Part shown: positions 1 through 8,042 of the stretch, one piece after another
How positions within the stretch are numbered: position 1 is the first letter of the stretch
Layout of the letters: the number at the start of each line of letters is the position of its first letter
From: Vibrio sp. HA2012
GTDB taxonomy: Bacteria > Pseudomonadota > Gammaproteobacteria > Enterobacterales > Vibrionaceae
DNA length: 64,000 nt
Reading direction: 5' to 3'
Assembly: GCF_002812955.1 (NCBI RefSeq)
Contig: NZ_PFXK01000001.1
Coordinates: forward strand, 744,001 to 808,000
Translations under genes and position numbers: made by a program
The notes under the pieces: model-generated
Database searches by the model: none
Told to the model about the DNA's origin: nothing
Seen by the model: only the letters and a program-made list of their open reading frames with translations

Positions 1-1391
1 TCAGCATTAACGGTATAGAGAATGCCTAAGCGCCCAGTCAATGCTGAGTCTGAATACTCATCATAAGAATCTGAGGTATAGCCACCACTAGTACCAGATG
101 GAATATCATTGCCAGAATCCGTCTTATAAGCATCGTAACGAATGCCCGGGGTGATTACCCAGTTACCCGTTGAGATTTCATCCTGGAGAAACAATCCATA
201 ACGGAACTCCGATGCATCTGGTACATAGTAATTAGTTGCATATAGTGCGGAATCCCGATAAGTCCTGTTAATGTTTTCAACCTCACGAGTCTGAAGTGAT
301 AAACCGTAAGCAAAGAAATGTTCTGTCTGACCCAGCACAAAGTTTTTATCTATCTGAACATCAGCCTGATAACCACTTTCTTCATACACATAATCTTTAA
401 CTTCATCATAGCCACTGCTAGTAGAAGTACGATTGGTTATATTGTTTTGCTTCTTAGTAAGATAATCCAGCTGCCAGACGAGGGTATCGGCAAAGGCGGA
501 GTCAGCAAGCCAGATATGTTTAATTCCTATCTGATATTTTTCAGAGGTATCATCCGAAACATATGGACTATAGCCTGATGTAACATTTGTCCCACCATAG
601 CCATTCGGGAAATTAAGCAAATCCAGATCTGCTTCTCTTCTATTATACTGCCCGTTAAATTCAATTCTGTGCACAGGATTTATTTGATACTGAAGTTTAA
701 ACAACACACTGTCTGCGGTGTGATCTTGTTCATCCAGATCTGCAAAATTATCCTTCTCTTCACTGTCTTTGCGAGTATAAGCCAGCAAAGTTTCCAGATC
801 TCCACTACGATTTGCCACAGCAACAGATTCGGTAAAAGCCTGGTTCGCTGAGGAATATCCTAGTTTAATATGACCTCCGGTATCGTCACCTTCACCCAAG
901 AAATCTGCTGGATCTTTCGTCTGGAATGCGACAATACCACCTATCGCATCACTACCATAAGTAGAGGAAGCAGCTCCTTTAACTATTTCCAGTGATTTTA
1001 ACATATCAACATCTATATCAAGCCGGGTAGTATTGATAAAACTGCCACCACCTTCGAATTGGTTGGCCTGTGATACATTATCAATCAAGATCTTAACCCT
1101 GTTTCCTTCCATACCCCGAATATTAATACTCTGGGCACCCTGCCGGCTGTCTCCCTGGACAGAAACTCCTGGGATATATTTAAAAACATCTTCAATGTCA
1201 TCAGCCAGGCTGACTTCTAACTCTTCATCAGTCATAACAGAAACTGACGCAGCTGTATTTTCAATATTCTGACTGGAACGGGTAGCGGTTACGACAATAA
1301 CCTCATCCGCCTGACTGTCAGCTGCATTAACTGCTGTTGGAAATGCGAGAATGGCACTAATAGCCATTGTCAGTTGGGATTTTTTAAACAT
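1..1391 (-). CDS. TonB-dependent heme/iron receptor, 3' end outside window
   Basis: This outer-membrane receptor imports a metal chelate, probably heme, using TonB energy. The reading frame stays open from the ATG at 1391 to the window edge, so about 463 residues are visible and the C-terminal barrel strands are missing. A signal peptide of about 23 residues ends in NAAD. It is followed by a TonB-box-like stretch (DEVIVVTATR) and a plug domain with VQGDSRQGAQSINIRGM and a typical plug end (ALEIVKGA-like SLEIVKGAASSTYGSDAIGG). Beta-barrel sequence rich in aromatic residues follows. HutZ lies 109 bases upstream on the same strand and the HutBCD importer lies just beyond, which supports a heme substrate. 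I could not see the FRAP/NPNL heme-receptor motifs, because the region where they would lie is only partly present, so the substrate is inferred from context. Confidence 0.9.
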   Translation of the reverse strand, partial: MFKKSQLTMAISAILAFPTAVNAADSQADEVIVVTATRSSQNIENTAASVSVMTDEELEVSLADDIEDVFKYIPGVSVQGDSRQGAQSINIRGMEGNRVKILIDNVSQANQFEGGGSFINTTRLDIDVDMLKSLEIVKGAASSTYGSDAIGGIVAFQTKDPADFLGEGDDTGGHIKLGYSSANQAFTESVAVANRSGDLETLLAYTRKDSEEKDNFADLDEQDHTADSVLFKLQYQINPVHRIEFNGQYNRREADLDLLNFPNGYGGTNVTSGYSPYVSDDTSEKYQIGIKHIWLADSAFADTLVWQLDYLTKKQNNITNRTSTSSGYDEVKDYVYEESGYQADVQIDKNFVLGQTEHFFAYGLSLQTREVENINRTYRDSALYATNYYVPDASEFRYGLFLQDEISTGNWVITPGIRYDAYKTDSGNDIPSGTSGGYTSDSYDEYSDSALTGRLGILYTVNA

Positions 1392-1500
1392 AACGATTCC
1401 ATTTTTCTGGCACGCAAAAAACCTGAACAAAAACTCAGTTTTTATCAGTGCGTATTAATTGGTGAATTATTTATTTCTTATTAAAGGTGGCGGCAAAGAT

Positions 1501-2037
1501 CTAATTTCTTGTCTTTTTATGCCCTTTCTTCAGATGAACGAGATCAACCGTATCACTGCCAAAGATATCAAAGGCCTGACCAAACCCTTTGACAAATCGA
1601 CCTTTCTCAGGAACTAACTGATACAGTTTAAAATCCTCCATTTTGCTCAGATTACTAATGATATCGCCAAAGCGAATCTCCAGTTCAGAAATAGCCAGAC
1701 ACCATAGCTCTGAGCTTTTCTCTACATAAAATACTTCAGTGGTATAACTTAGCCTTTTACGGGCATAGATTGATTTCGCCTCCTGCTCATCTTCAATGAG
1801 CATGATCGAGACCTTATGATTCCGTTTCAGATTTTCTCCATGCTGGGCAACATCACTAACCAGGATGTAAAAACTATCGTTAAGATAGACAAAAGGACTG
1901 TAACTCACATGCGGTAATCCTTCTGGGGTAATGCTTGCGAGTTGTAATGTCCTTTGCTGTCGTCGGAACACAGCAATTTCCTGTTCAATACCATTGTGCA
2001 ATTTTTCCTGTTTGAGTCCCATTTCATCAGAAAGCAT
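1501..2037 (-). CDS. hutZ: HutZ-family heme utilisation protein
   Basis: This 178-residue cytoplasmic protein belongs to the HugZ/HutZ family of split-barrel heme-binding proteins. Members take part in heme degradation or iron release after uptake. The N-terminal half has the FMN-binding-like split-barrel pattern (LASITPEGLPHVSYSPF). The C-terminus carries the family pattern KGFGQAFDI and a His-containing tail (LVHLKKGHKK). The ATG at 2037 is chosen because an AAGGAG ribosome site sits seven bases before it; an upstream GTG at 2055 would place that site inside the coding region. It may be cotranscribed with the receptor gene downstream. A minus-strand promoter with an overlapping Fur-like site lies about 80-120 bases upstream. 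Confidence 0.88.
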   Translation of the reverse strand: MLSDEMGLKQEKLHNGIEQEIAVFRRQQRTLQLASITPEGLPHVSYSPFVYLNDSFYILVSDVAQHGENLKRNHKVSIMLIEDEQEAKSIYARKRLSYTTEVFYVEKSSELWCLAISELEIRFGDIISNLSKMEDFKLYQLVPEKGRFVKGFGQAFDIFGSDTVDLVHLKKGHKKTRN

Positions 2038-2115
2038 TACGTTTCTCCTTATCACTGTTTATTGTTTTTATTTTGGTAAAGGCCAATCCGGCCTGTAGCA
2101 CATCAGATGGTGTTT

Positions 2116-2144
2116 ATACTATTCATTAAACCATCAATTGTAAA
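2116..2144 (-). promoter_or_regulatory. Candidate sigma-70 promoter of hutZ
   Basis: On the minus strand a TTTACA -35 box (2139-2144) is separated by 17 bases from a TAGTAT -10 box (2116-2121). The -35 box overlaps the Fur-like site, as expected for an iron-repressed promoter. This is inferred from consensus matching only. Confidence 0.5.
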
Positions 2145-2158
2145 TGATAATCCAAATC
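2140..2158. promoter_or_regulatory. Fur-box-like operator between hutZ and hutB
   Basis: The 19-base sequence contains the core ATGATAATC and matches about 14 of 19 positions of the E. coli Fur consensus (GATAATGATAATCATTATC). It lies about 60-75 bases upstream of hutB and about 100-120 bases upstream of hutZ. It overlaps the predicted hutZ -35 box, and a possible hutB -10 box (CATAAT, 2170-2175) lies just downstream. Iron-dependent repression of both transcripts is inferred. Confidence 0.65.
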
Positions 2159-2215
2159 ATTCGTGTTAGCATAATGAAATCTAATTGCTTTCTAAACTGT
2201 AATAAAGGAAACCGT

Positions 2216-3049
2216 ATGGTTATGAAAAAAATACTTTTACTTCTTTGCATAATTGCTGTATCTGCTTGTGCTCATGCCGCTGACCGTATCATCAGTGCCG
2301 GCTCTGGTATTACTGAAATTATCTATGCACTAGGAGCCCAGAAAAAACTGATCGCGGTAGATTCCACCAGTCGACAATACACAACCAAAGACACACTTAC
2401 CGTTCTCGGCTACCATCGTCAGCTAGCAACCGAACCTTTACTTGCCCTAAATCCAGATACTCTGGTTGGTAGTCAGGAGATGGGGCCACAAAGTACACTG
2501 CAACAGTTAGCTGCTGCAGGAGTTAATGTGGTTATTGCTCCTTCTGGCAACAATATTGACGCTCTGTATGCCCGTATTGATACTATCGCTAAAATAACCG
2601 GCTCACAGAAACAAGCCGAAGTTTTAAAAAATAATATTCATCAATCTGTCGAAGAACTTAAAAACCAGTCTTTGGATAAAAGCCCGAAAGTACTGTTTAT
2701 GCTAGCCCACGGTGGACGAGTCATGTTCGGCGGTGCAGGCACTTCTGTTGATGAGATAATCCGGTTAGCTGGTGCCATTAATCCGGCAGCAGACCACTTT
2801 GACTCTTATAAGACAATTTCAATGGAAAAAATTGTTGAGTTACAGCCAGATTACCTTTTGATTACCCAACAAACAGTCAATACTCATGGCGGTATTGATG
2901 AATTTCTGAAAGCTTATCCGCTACTGAATGAGACACCTGCCGGCAAAAATAAAGCAATCATTTTGGTTCCTGAAACAGCCCTGATCGGAGAGTTGGGTAT
3001 AGAAAGTATTAAGCTTTCTCATCAACTTAATGATACATTCTCCGGATAG
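2216..3049 (+). CDS. hutB: Heme ABC transporter periplasmic binding protein HutB
   Basis: This is the periplasmic heme-binding component (PhuT/HmuT/HutB type) of an ABC importer, 277 residues long. A signal peptide (KKILLLLCIIAVSACAHA) precedes the mature protein, which has the FecB/TroA-like fold pattern: RIISAGSGITEIIYALGA near the N-terminus and MLAHGGRVMFGGAGTSVDEII in the middle. The ATG at 2216 follows an AAAGGAA ribosome site; ATG at 2222 is also possible. An in-frame ATG at 2144 overlaps the Fur site and would spoil the signal peptide. The gene starts a hutBCD operon, with hutC 34 bases downstream. Confidence 0.93.
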   Translation: MVMKKILLLLCIIAVSACAHAADRIISAGSGITEIIYALGAQKKLIAVDSTSRQYTTKDTLTVLGYHRQLATEPLLALNPDTLVGSQEMGPQSTLQQLAAAGVNVVIAPSGNNIDALYARIDTIAKITGSQKQAEVLKNNIHQSVEELKNQSLDKSPKVLFMLAHGGRVMFGGAGTSVDEIIRLAGAINPAADHFDSYKTISMEKIVELQPDYLLITQQTVNTHGGIDEFLKAYPLLNETPAGKNKAIILVPETALIGELGIESIKLSHQLNDTFSG

Positions 3050-3083
3050 TTCAGAAACATCACAGGTAACATGACATAAGATA

Positions 3084-4139
3084 ATGAAAATCAGAACTAA
3101 CGGACGACTGTCTGTCCGCTTCCTTATCCCGATTACTCTGGTTGCCCTCTGCCTGACAATTCTGCTATCTGTCACTGTCGGACCAATGGCGATCTCCGTA
3201 ACAGACAGTTTTCTTGCCGTTATTCCCGATTGGCTATATGCACAAACTGATCAACCCTCTCACATTGTGCTGATTATTCAACAAGTTCGACTACCAAGAT
3301 CATTACTGGCAGTTGCTGTCGGCGGAATACTTGCTCTGTGCGGAACAGTGATGCAGGGGCTATTCCGTAACCCCCTTGCCGAACCGGGTACGATAGGAGT
3401 ATCAGCCGGAGCCGCATTAGGGGCTGCGGTTGCTATTGTTCTGTTCGGATCTCTTCTGTCTGAGTTTCCAGCCCTGCTGCTATTTGGAACCGTACCTGTA
3501 TTTTCCTTTCTGGGAGGGACTCTCTCTACATTGCTGGTTTATCAGATAGGAACAAACCGAAGCGGAACATCTGTCACGACAATGCTGCTGGCAGGTATTG
3601 CAATTAGTGCTCTATCCGGTGCAGGACTTGGGCTGATGAACTATTATGCCGATGATCAGGCACTGCGGGATCTTTCTCTCTGGACTCTGGGGTCTCTTTC
3701 CGGAAACAGTTGGGGGGGGATTACACTGGCATTCGCCTGTCTGACTTTCCTGTTCATACTGTTTTATCGTGATGCCGATAAGCTGAATGTATTATTACTT
3801 GGAGAACCTGAAGCTCGTCATATGGGTATACCGCTGCAGCCTCTGAAGAAGCGTCTGATCGTGCTGGCGGCTGCCGGGGTCGGTATTACTGTATCATTAG
3901 CCGGGATCATCGGTTTTATTGGTCTGATCGTCCCCCATTTGTGTCGAATGCTGTCCGGTCCGAACCATAAATCTCTGCTCCCCTTGTCTATGCTGACAGG
4001 CGCACTGATACTGCTAATCGCAGATATTCTGGCCAGAACTCTGGTCGCTCCTTTGGATATGCCGGTAGGTATTATCACCGCCCTGTTCGGTGCACCTTTC
4101 TTTATCTGGTTGCTGCTCCTGCAAAAAGGAAAAATGTAG
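3084..4139 (+). CDS. hutC: Heme ABC transporter permease HutC (FecCD family)
   Basis: This 351-residue inner-membrane permease moves heme from HutB into the cytoplasm. It has about nine or ten hydrophobic segments and FecCD/BtuC-family patterns: RLPRSLLAVAVGGILALCGTVMQGLFRNPLAEPGTIGVSAGA near residues 72-112, and the ATPase-coupling loop GEPEARHMGIP near residue 240. The stop codon TAG is immediately followed by the hutD ATG, so the two are translationally coupled. A run of eight G residues (3712-3719) lies inside the gene at codons for Trp-Gly-Gly; the frame is intact. Confidence 0.95.
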   Translation: MKIRTNGRLSVRFLIPITLVALCLTILLSVTVGPMAISVTDSFLAVIPDWLYAQTDQPSHIVLIIQQVRLPRSLLAVAVGGILALCGTVMQGLFRNPLAEPGTIGVSAGAALGAAVAIVLFGSLLSEFPALLLFGTVPVFSFLGGTLSTLLVYQIGTNRSGTSVTTMLLAGIAISALSGAGLGLMNYYADDQALRDLSLWTLGSLSGNSWGGITLAFACLTFLFILFYRDADKLNVLLLGEPEARHMGIPLQPLKKRLIVLAAAGVGITVSLAGIIGFIGLIVPHLCRMLSGPNHKSLLPLSMLTGALILLIADILARTLVAPLDMPVGIITALFGAPFFIWLLLLQKGKM

Positions 4140-4919
4140 ATGACAATGGAAAGTATCCGTGTGCATAACCTGAATCTATCACTGGGGAAACACACAATCT
4201 TGCATGCGATGACAGTCGCGTTCAATACCGGTGAACTGACTATTCTTCTGGGCCCTAACGGGGCCGGAAAAAGTAGCTTATTTAAAGCCATTACCCGGGA
4301 GTGGCCTTCTGAAGGCTCCATCCGCTACTTTGGAAAAGCGGCTTCAGAATGGGAAACCACTGAGCTGGCTAAACACATGGCAGTACTGCCTCAAAGCAGT
4401 TCATTGACATTTAATTTCACCACGAGAGAAGTGGTTGAACTGGGAGCTTTACCATTAGATGCCAGCCAGTCAATGATTGGGGCGATTGCTGAAAAAGCCA
4501 TGCATCAAACGGATGTTCTGCATCTGGCCGAACGCCTCTATCCGAGCCTGTCCGGCGGTGAAAAACAGCGGGTACATCTGGCCCGTGTACTGACTCAGTT
4601 GGAACAGAGCGGTGATAATACTATTCTGTTACTGGATGAGCCTACATCAGCACTGGATCTGTCCCATCAGCATAGTACCCTGCAACTGGCCAAAAAATTC
4701 ACCCGAAAAGGCGCTTCTGTGATTGCCGTAATCCATGACCTGAACCTTGCTGCTCAGTACGCCGACCGGATCCTGATTATGCATCAGGGGACGATTGTTG
4801 CAGACGGAACACCATGGGAAGTACTCACTGAACATACGATCCAGAAGGTATACCACTGGAACGTGCTGGTCATGCCTCATCCGTCGGCATCCTACCCGGT
4901 CATTCTGAGTAGAGAATAA
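4140..4919 (+). CDS. hutD: Heme ABC transporter ATP-binding protein HutD
   Basis: This is the ATPase of the HutBCD importer, 259 residues. Walker A is GPNGAGKSS (about residue 38), the signature is LSGGEKQRV, Walker B is LLLDEPTSALD, and the H-loop His is in VIHDLNLAAQYADRI. The length and motif spacing match HmuV/HutD proteins. It starts directly at the hutC stop. The 203 bases downstream to the next gene show no clear terminator. Confidence 0.95.
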   Translation: MTMESIRVHNLNLSLGKHTILHAMTVAFNTGELTILLGPNGAGKSSLFKAITREWPSEGSIRYFGKAASEWETTELAKHMAVLPQSSSLTFNFTTREVVELGALPLDASQSMIGAIAEKAMHQTDVLHLAERLYPSLSGGEKQRVHLARVLTQLEQSGDNTILLLDEPTSALDLSHQHSTLQLAKKFTRKGASVIAVIHDLNLAAQYADRILIMHQGTIVADGTPWEVLTEHTIQKVYHWNVLVMPHPSASYPVILSRE

Positions 4920-5122
4920 CTGTATACCAGTCGGTAACCGTTTAAACCTTGAACTTAGTCACGCATTTCTGTAGCATCCGCCGGCTCATAGTACGTTCGA
5001 TCACACAGGTTCTGTAAAGCGGCTGACGGTTTATTCTACACTTTTTAGCTTTATGGATACGCAAGATGATTGATATCTGTCCATATACTCTGCTTATTCA
5101 GAGTTAAATAAAAAGAGTCACC

Positions 5123-6679
5123 ATGTTTGAATTTCCAAAGCTTTCTCAGCATTCAGTGAAAAATGATGTACTGTCCGGTCTGACCGTTGCTCTCGCTCTG
5201 GTTCCCGAAGCAGTGGCCTTTGCGTTTGTTGCCGGAGTTGACCCTATAGTCGGCTTATATGCGGCTTTCATCGTCGGTTTGATAACGTCAGTGTTCGGTG
5301 GCCGCCCCGGTATGATCTCCGGAGCCACGGGGGCAATGGCTGTCGTAATGGTGTCTCTGGTCGCAAGTCACGGTATACAATATCTGTTTGCCACTATGAT
5401 GCTAGCAGGCCTACTGCAGATCACAGCAGGTATATGTCGCTTGGGTAAATTTATCCGAATGGTGCCACATCCGGTAATGATTGGCTTTGTAAACGGCCTG
5501 GCGATTGTGATCTTTCTGGCTCAGCTTGGTCAGTTTAAAGCGCCAAATCTTAGCGGAGTTCTAAGCTGGCTGCCGGCTGATCAGATGATACTGATGCTGG
5601 GGCTGGTACTGATAACCATGCTGATTATTCACTTTTTGCCTAAAGTAACCACAGCCATTCCGTCTTCCCTTGCTGCCATTGTGTCTATCACACTAGTGGT
5701 TCAGCTACTTGGACTGGAGACCCGGACTGTCGTTGACTTCCTGCGAACCATGTCCGGTGATCCGGCAGCAACGCTGGCAGGTTCTCTGCCTTCATTTGCT
5801 TTCCCTGCAGTGCCGTTTAACCTGGAAACACTAATGGTTATCGTCCCTTACGCCGTTATTCTGGCAGCTATTGGGCTTATCGAGTCGCTGCTAACATTAA
5901 CCGTACTGGATGAAATGACTAATACCCGGGGTAAAAGTAACCGGGAATGTATTGGCCAGGGTCTGGCAAACGTGACCTGTTCCGTATTCGGTGCTATGGG
6001 TGGCTGTGCCATGATTGGGCAATCGATGATAAACGTAAACTCCGGCGGACGTGGACGCTTGTCAGGTATTGTTGCAGCAACTGCTCTGCTGTTCTTTATT
6101 CTCTTTGCTTCTTCTTTGATCGAAATGATCCCGCTGGCAGCTTTGGTCGGTGTTATGTTTATGGTTGTGATTGGTACGTTTGAATGGGCAACATTCAGAC
6201 TGGCTCGCCGGGTACCGAAACAAGACTTCTTTGTGATTATTCTGGTTACTGTTGTAACTGTACTGACTGACCTTGCGATTGCAGTTGCTGTCGGAGTAAT
6301 TACTTCTGCACTGATGTTTGCATGGCAGCATGCAAAACATATTTATGCCTCCAGCCAGATCCATCCGGACGGATCTAAAGAATACAGGATCAATGGTCCA
6401 GTTTTCTTCGGTTCAGCAGCAAATTTTCTGGAACTGTTTAACGCCTATGGAGACCCTGATACCGTGATTGTCGATTTCGCCTTTTCCCGTGTCGCGGATC
6501 ATTCAGCGATTGAAGCCATTGAAACACTGGCAGAACGCTACTCTGCGCTGGGCAAAACCCTGCATCTGCGTCATTTAAGTCCAGATTGCCGGGCACTTCT
6601 GGTTAAGGCCGGAAGTCTGGTGGAGATTAATGTGAAAGATGACCCAAGCTATAAAGTTGCAACCGATGTACTGGGTTAA
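5123..6679 (+). CDS. SulP-family anion transporter with STAS domain
   Basis: This 518-residue inner-membrane protein belongs to the SulP/SLC26 family, which transports sulfate, bicarbonate or dicarboxylates. The SulP signature near the N-terminus is present ([20 protein letters not shown] followed by [12 protein letters not shown]), with about 12 hydrophobic segments through residue 400. A C-terminal STAS domain (about residues 415-505) includes [20 protein letters not shown]. The ribosome site is AAAGAGT before the ATG. The substrate cannot be read from sequence. It stands alone, with a bidirectional hairpin after it. Confidence 0.9.
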   Translation: MFEFPKLSQHSVKNDVLSGLTVALALVPEAVAFAFVAGVDPIVGLYAAFIVGLITSVFGGRPGMISGATGAMAVVMVSLVASHGIQYLFATMMLAGLLQITAGICRLGKFIRMVPHPVMIGFVNGLAIVIFLAQLGQFKAPNLSGVLSWLPADQMILMLGLVLITMLIIHFLPKVTTAIPSSLAAIVSITLVVQLLGLETRTVVDFLRTMSGDPAATLAGSLPSFAFPAVPFNLETLMVIVPYAVILAAIGLIESLLTLTVLDEMTNTRGKSNRECIGQGLANVTCSVFGAMGGCAMIGQSMINVNSGGRGRLSGIVAATALLFFILFASSLIEMIPLAALVGVMFMVVIGTFEWATFRLARRVPKQDFFVIILVTVVTVLTDLAIAVAVGVITSALMFAWQHAKHIYASSQIHPDGSKEYRINGPVFFGSAANFLELFNAYGDPDTVIVDFAFSRVADHSAIEAIETLAERYSALGKTLHLRHLSPDCRALLVKAGSLVEINVKDDPSYKVATDVLG

Positions 6680-6702
6680 TCTTAAATAAGATGCACAAAC
6701 TA

Positions 6703-6730
6703 CTGAGGCTATATACCTAAATAGCCTCAG
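6703..6730. terminator. Hairpin between convergent SulP and phosphatase genes
   Basis: CTGAGGCTAT (6703-6712) and ATAGCCTCAG (6721-6730) form a perfect 10-bp stem with an 8-base loop. It sits directly between two convergent stop codons. The T tract is weak on both sides, so it is only a probable bidirectional terminator. Confidence 0.55.
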
Positions 6731-6731
6731 A

Positions 6732-7214
6732 TTACTTCTGACGACCCTGCAATGTTTTCAGAAGCTCTTCACACCCAGCTTCAATCAGGTCGAGAACCAG
6801 TTCAAATCCCTTATCCCCTCCGTAATAAGGATCCGGAATTTCATCATATTCCAGATCGGCATGGCTCAGAAAAAGTGACAGCTTATGGGTAAATTCTACC
6901 GGGCAAATTGCCAGCAACTCGGTAAGATTATCCCTGTCAGCAACCAGAATATGGTCAAAATAGTGGAAATCATCTACCGTTATCTGACGAGCGCGCATAC
7001 CTTCAAAAGAATAACCTCTTTTTTCCCCTGCGGTACGGGCCCTGTAATCCGGTGTATCTCCCTCGTGATAACTGATAGTACCCGCAGAGTCTACTTCTAT
7101 ATCTATGTTCATCCGTTGCGCTGTTGCGCGAAGCACAGCCTCCCCGGTAGGTGAACGGCAAATGTTACCCATACAGACGATCAGAATTCTGGGTTTCTCT
7201 CTAATGTTCATCAT
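6732..7214 (-). CDS. Low-molecular-weight protein-tyrosine phosphatase
   Basis: This 160-residue cytoplasmic enzyme hydrolyses phosphotyrosine. The P-loop CMGNICRSP near residue 14 supplies the catalytic Cys and Arg, and the general acid Asp lies in IPDPYYGG near residue 128. Both are intact. The length is typical for the class. A nearby AGG serves as ribosome site for ATG 7214. It is not next to a Wzc-type tyrosine kinase or capsule locus, so it resembles the free-standing housekeeping LMW-PTPs; the physiological substrate is unknown. Confidence 0.93.
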   Translation of the reverse strand: MMNIREKPRILIVCMGNICRSPTGEAVLRATAQRMNIDIEVDSAGTISYHEGDTPDYRARTAGEKRGYSFEGMRARQITVDDFHYFDHILVADRDNLTELLAICPVEFTHKLSLFLSHADLEYDEIPDPYYGGDKGFELVLDLIEAGCEELLKTLQGRQK

Positions 7215-7337
7215 CTTAACCTACAGCATTCAGGCTACTCCATTCCCGCCAGGAACAGATAAATTTGTGACTTTTCTCTACTATAAGTATAGTTTTCTGC
7301 AGCAGGTTTTAACAGATGCAGTAAAAAAGGAAACAGT

Positions 7338-7943
7338 ATGCCATCTCAGAGTAATAAAAAAGACCGGTATCAGACCCGGCAGGAAAAACTCAAACAGGCC
7401 GTAGATGCCCGTATTGAAGCCGCTCAGGAGGAAAAAGGACTTCTGCTGGTCATAACCGGTAACGGTAAGGGAAAATCAACCTCAGGATTTGGCACGATTA
7501 CCCGGGCTGTGGGACACGGCCTTAATTGTGCAGTCGCTCAGTTTATTAAAGGAACCTGGGATAACGGCGAAAAAAATCTTCTGGAAAAACTGGGTGTAGA
7601 ATTTCAGGTGATGGCCACAGGTTTTACCTGGGAAACACAGGATAAAGAAGCCGATACTCTGGCGGCACAAAAGGTCTGGCACGAATGCAAACGCATGCTT
7701 CAGGATCCGTCTGTTGACGTTATTCTTCTGGATGAACTGACCTACATGATTACTTACGGATACATTGAACTGGAAGAGGTACTGCTCGCACTGCAAAACC
7801 GTCCGTTTATGCAATCCGTGGTGATCACCGGGCGAGCGGCACACCGTACCCTGATCGAACTCGCCGATACCGTCTCTGAAGTGCGTAATATCAAGCATGC
7901 ATTTGAATCTGGAGTAAAAGCAATGAAAGGCATTGATTATTAA
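7338..7943 (+). CDS. btuR: Cob(I)alamin adenosyltransferase
   Basis: This enzyme transfers the adenosyl group from ATP to cob(I)alamin to make adenosylcobalamin, in salvage or synthesis of vitamin B12. The 201-residue protein has the CobA/CobO/BtuR P-loop GNGKGKSTSGFG near residue 43 and the family patterns AVAQFIKGTWDNGEKNLLEKL and VILLDELTYMITYGY (Walker B). The ribosome site AAGGAAA precedes ATG 7338. No other cobalamin gene and no recognisable B12 riboswitch is adjacent, so salvage of imported corrinoids is the likely role. Confidence 0.95.
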   Translation: MPSQSNKKDRYQTRQEKLKQAVDARIEAAQEEKGLLLVITGNGKGKSTSGFGTITRAVGHGLNCAVAQFIKGTWDNGEKNLLEKLGVEFQVMATGFTWETQDKEADTLAAQKVWHECKRMLQDPSVDVILLDELTYMITYGYIELEEVLLALQNRPFMQSVVITGRAAHRTLIELADTVSEVRNIKHAFESGVKAMKGIDY

Positions 7944-8042
7944 CCGACTCAGGAGTCTTCAGACCGCCAGTGTCTGCACAGATTTATTTACACTCTCCGG
8001 GGACAGTAAAACCTCTGACTCTTCCCGGAGAATAATGTGTTA

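Noticed and set aside
7994..8031. Terminator between btuR and asmA
   Set aside because: The inverted repeat TCTCCGGG / CCCGGAGA has a 22-base loop and no T run on either strand, so it is too weak to annotate.
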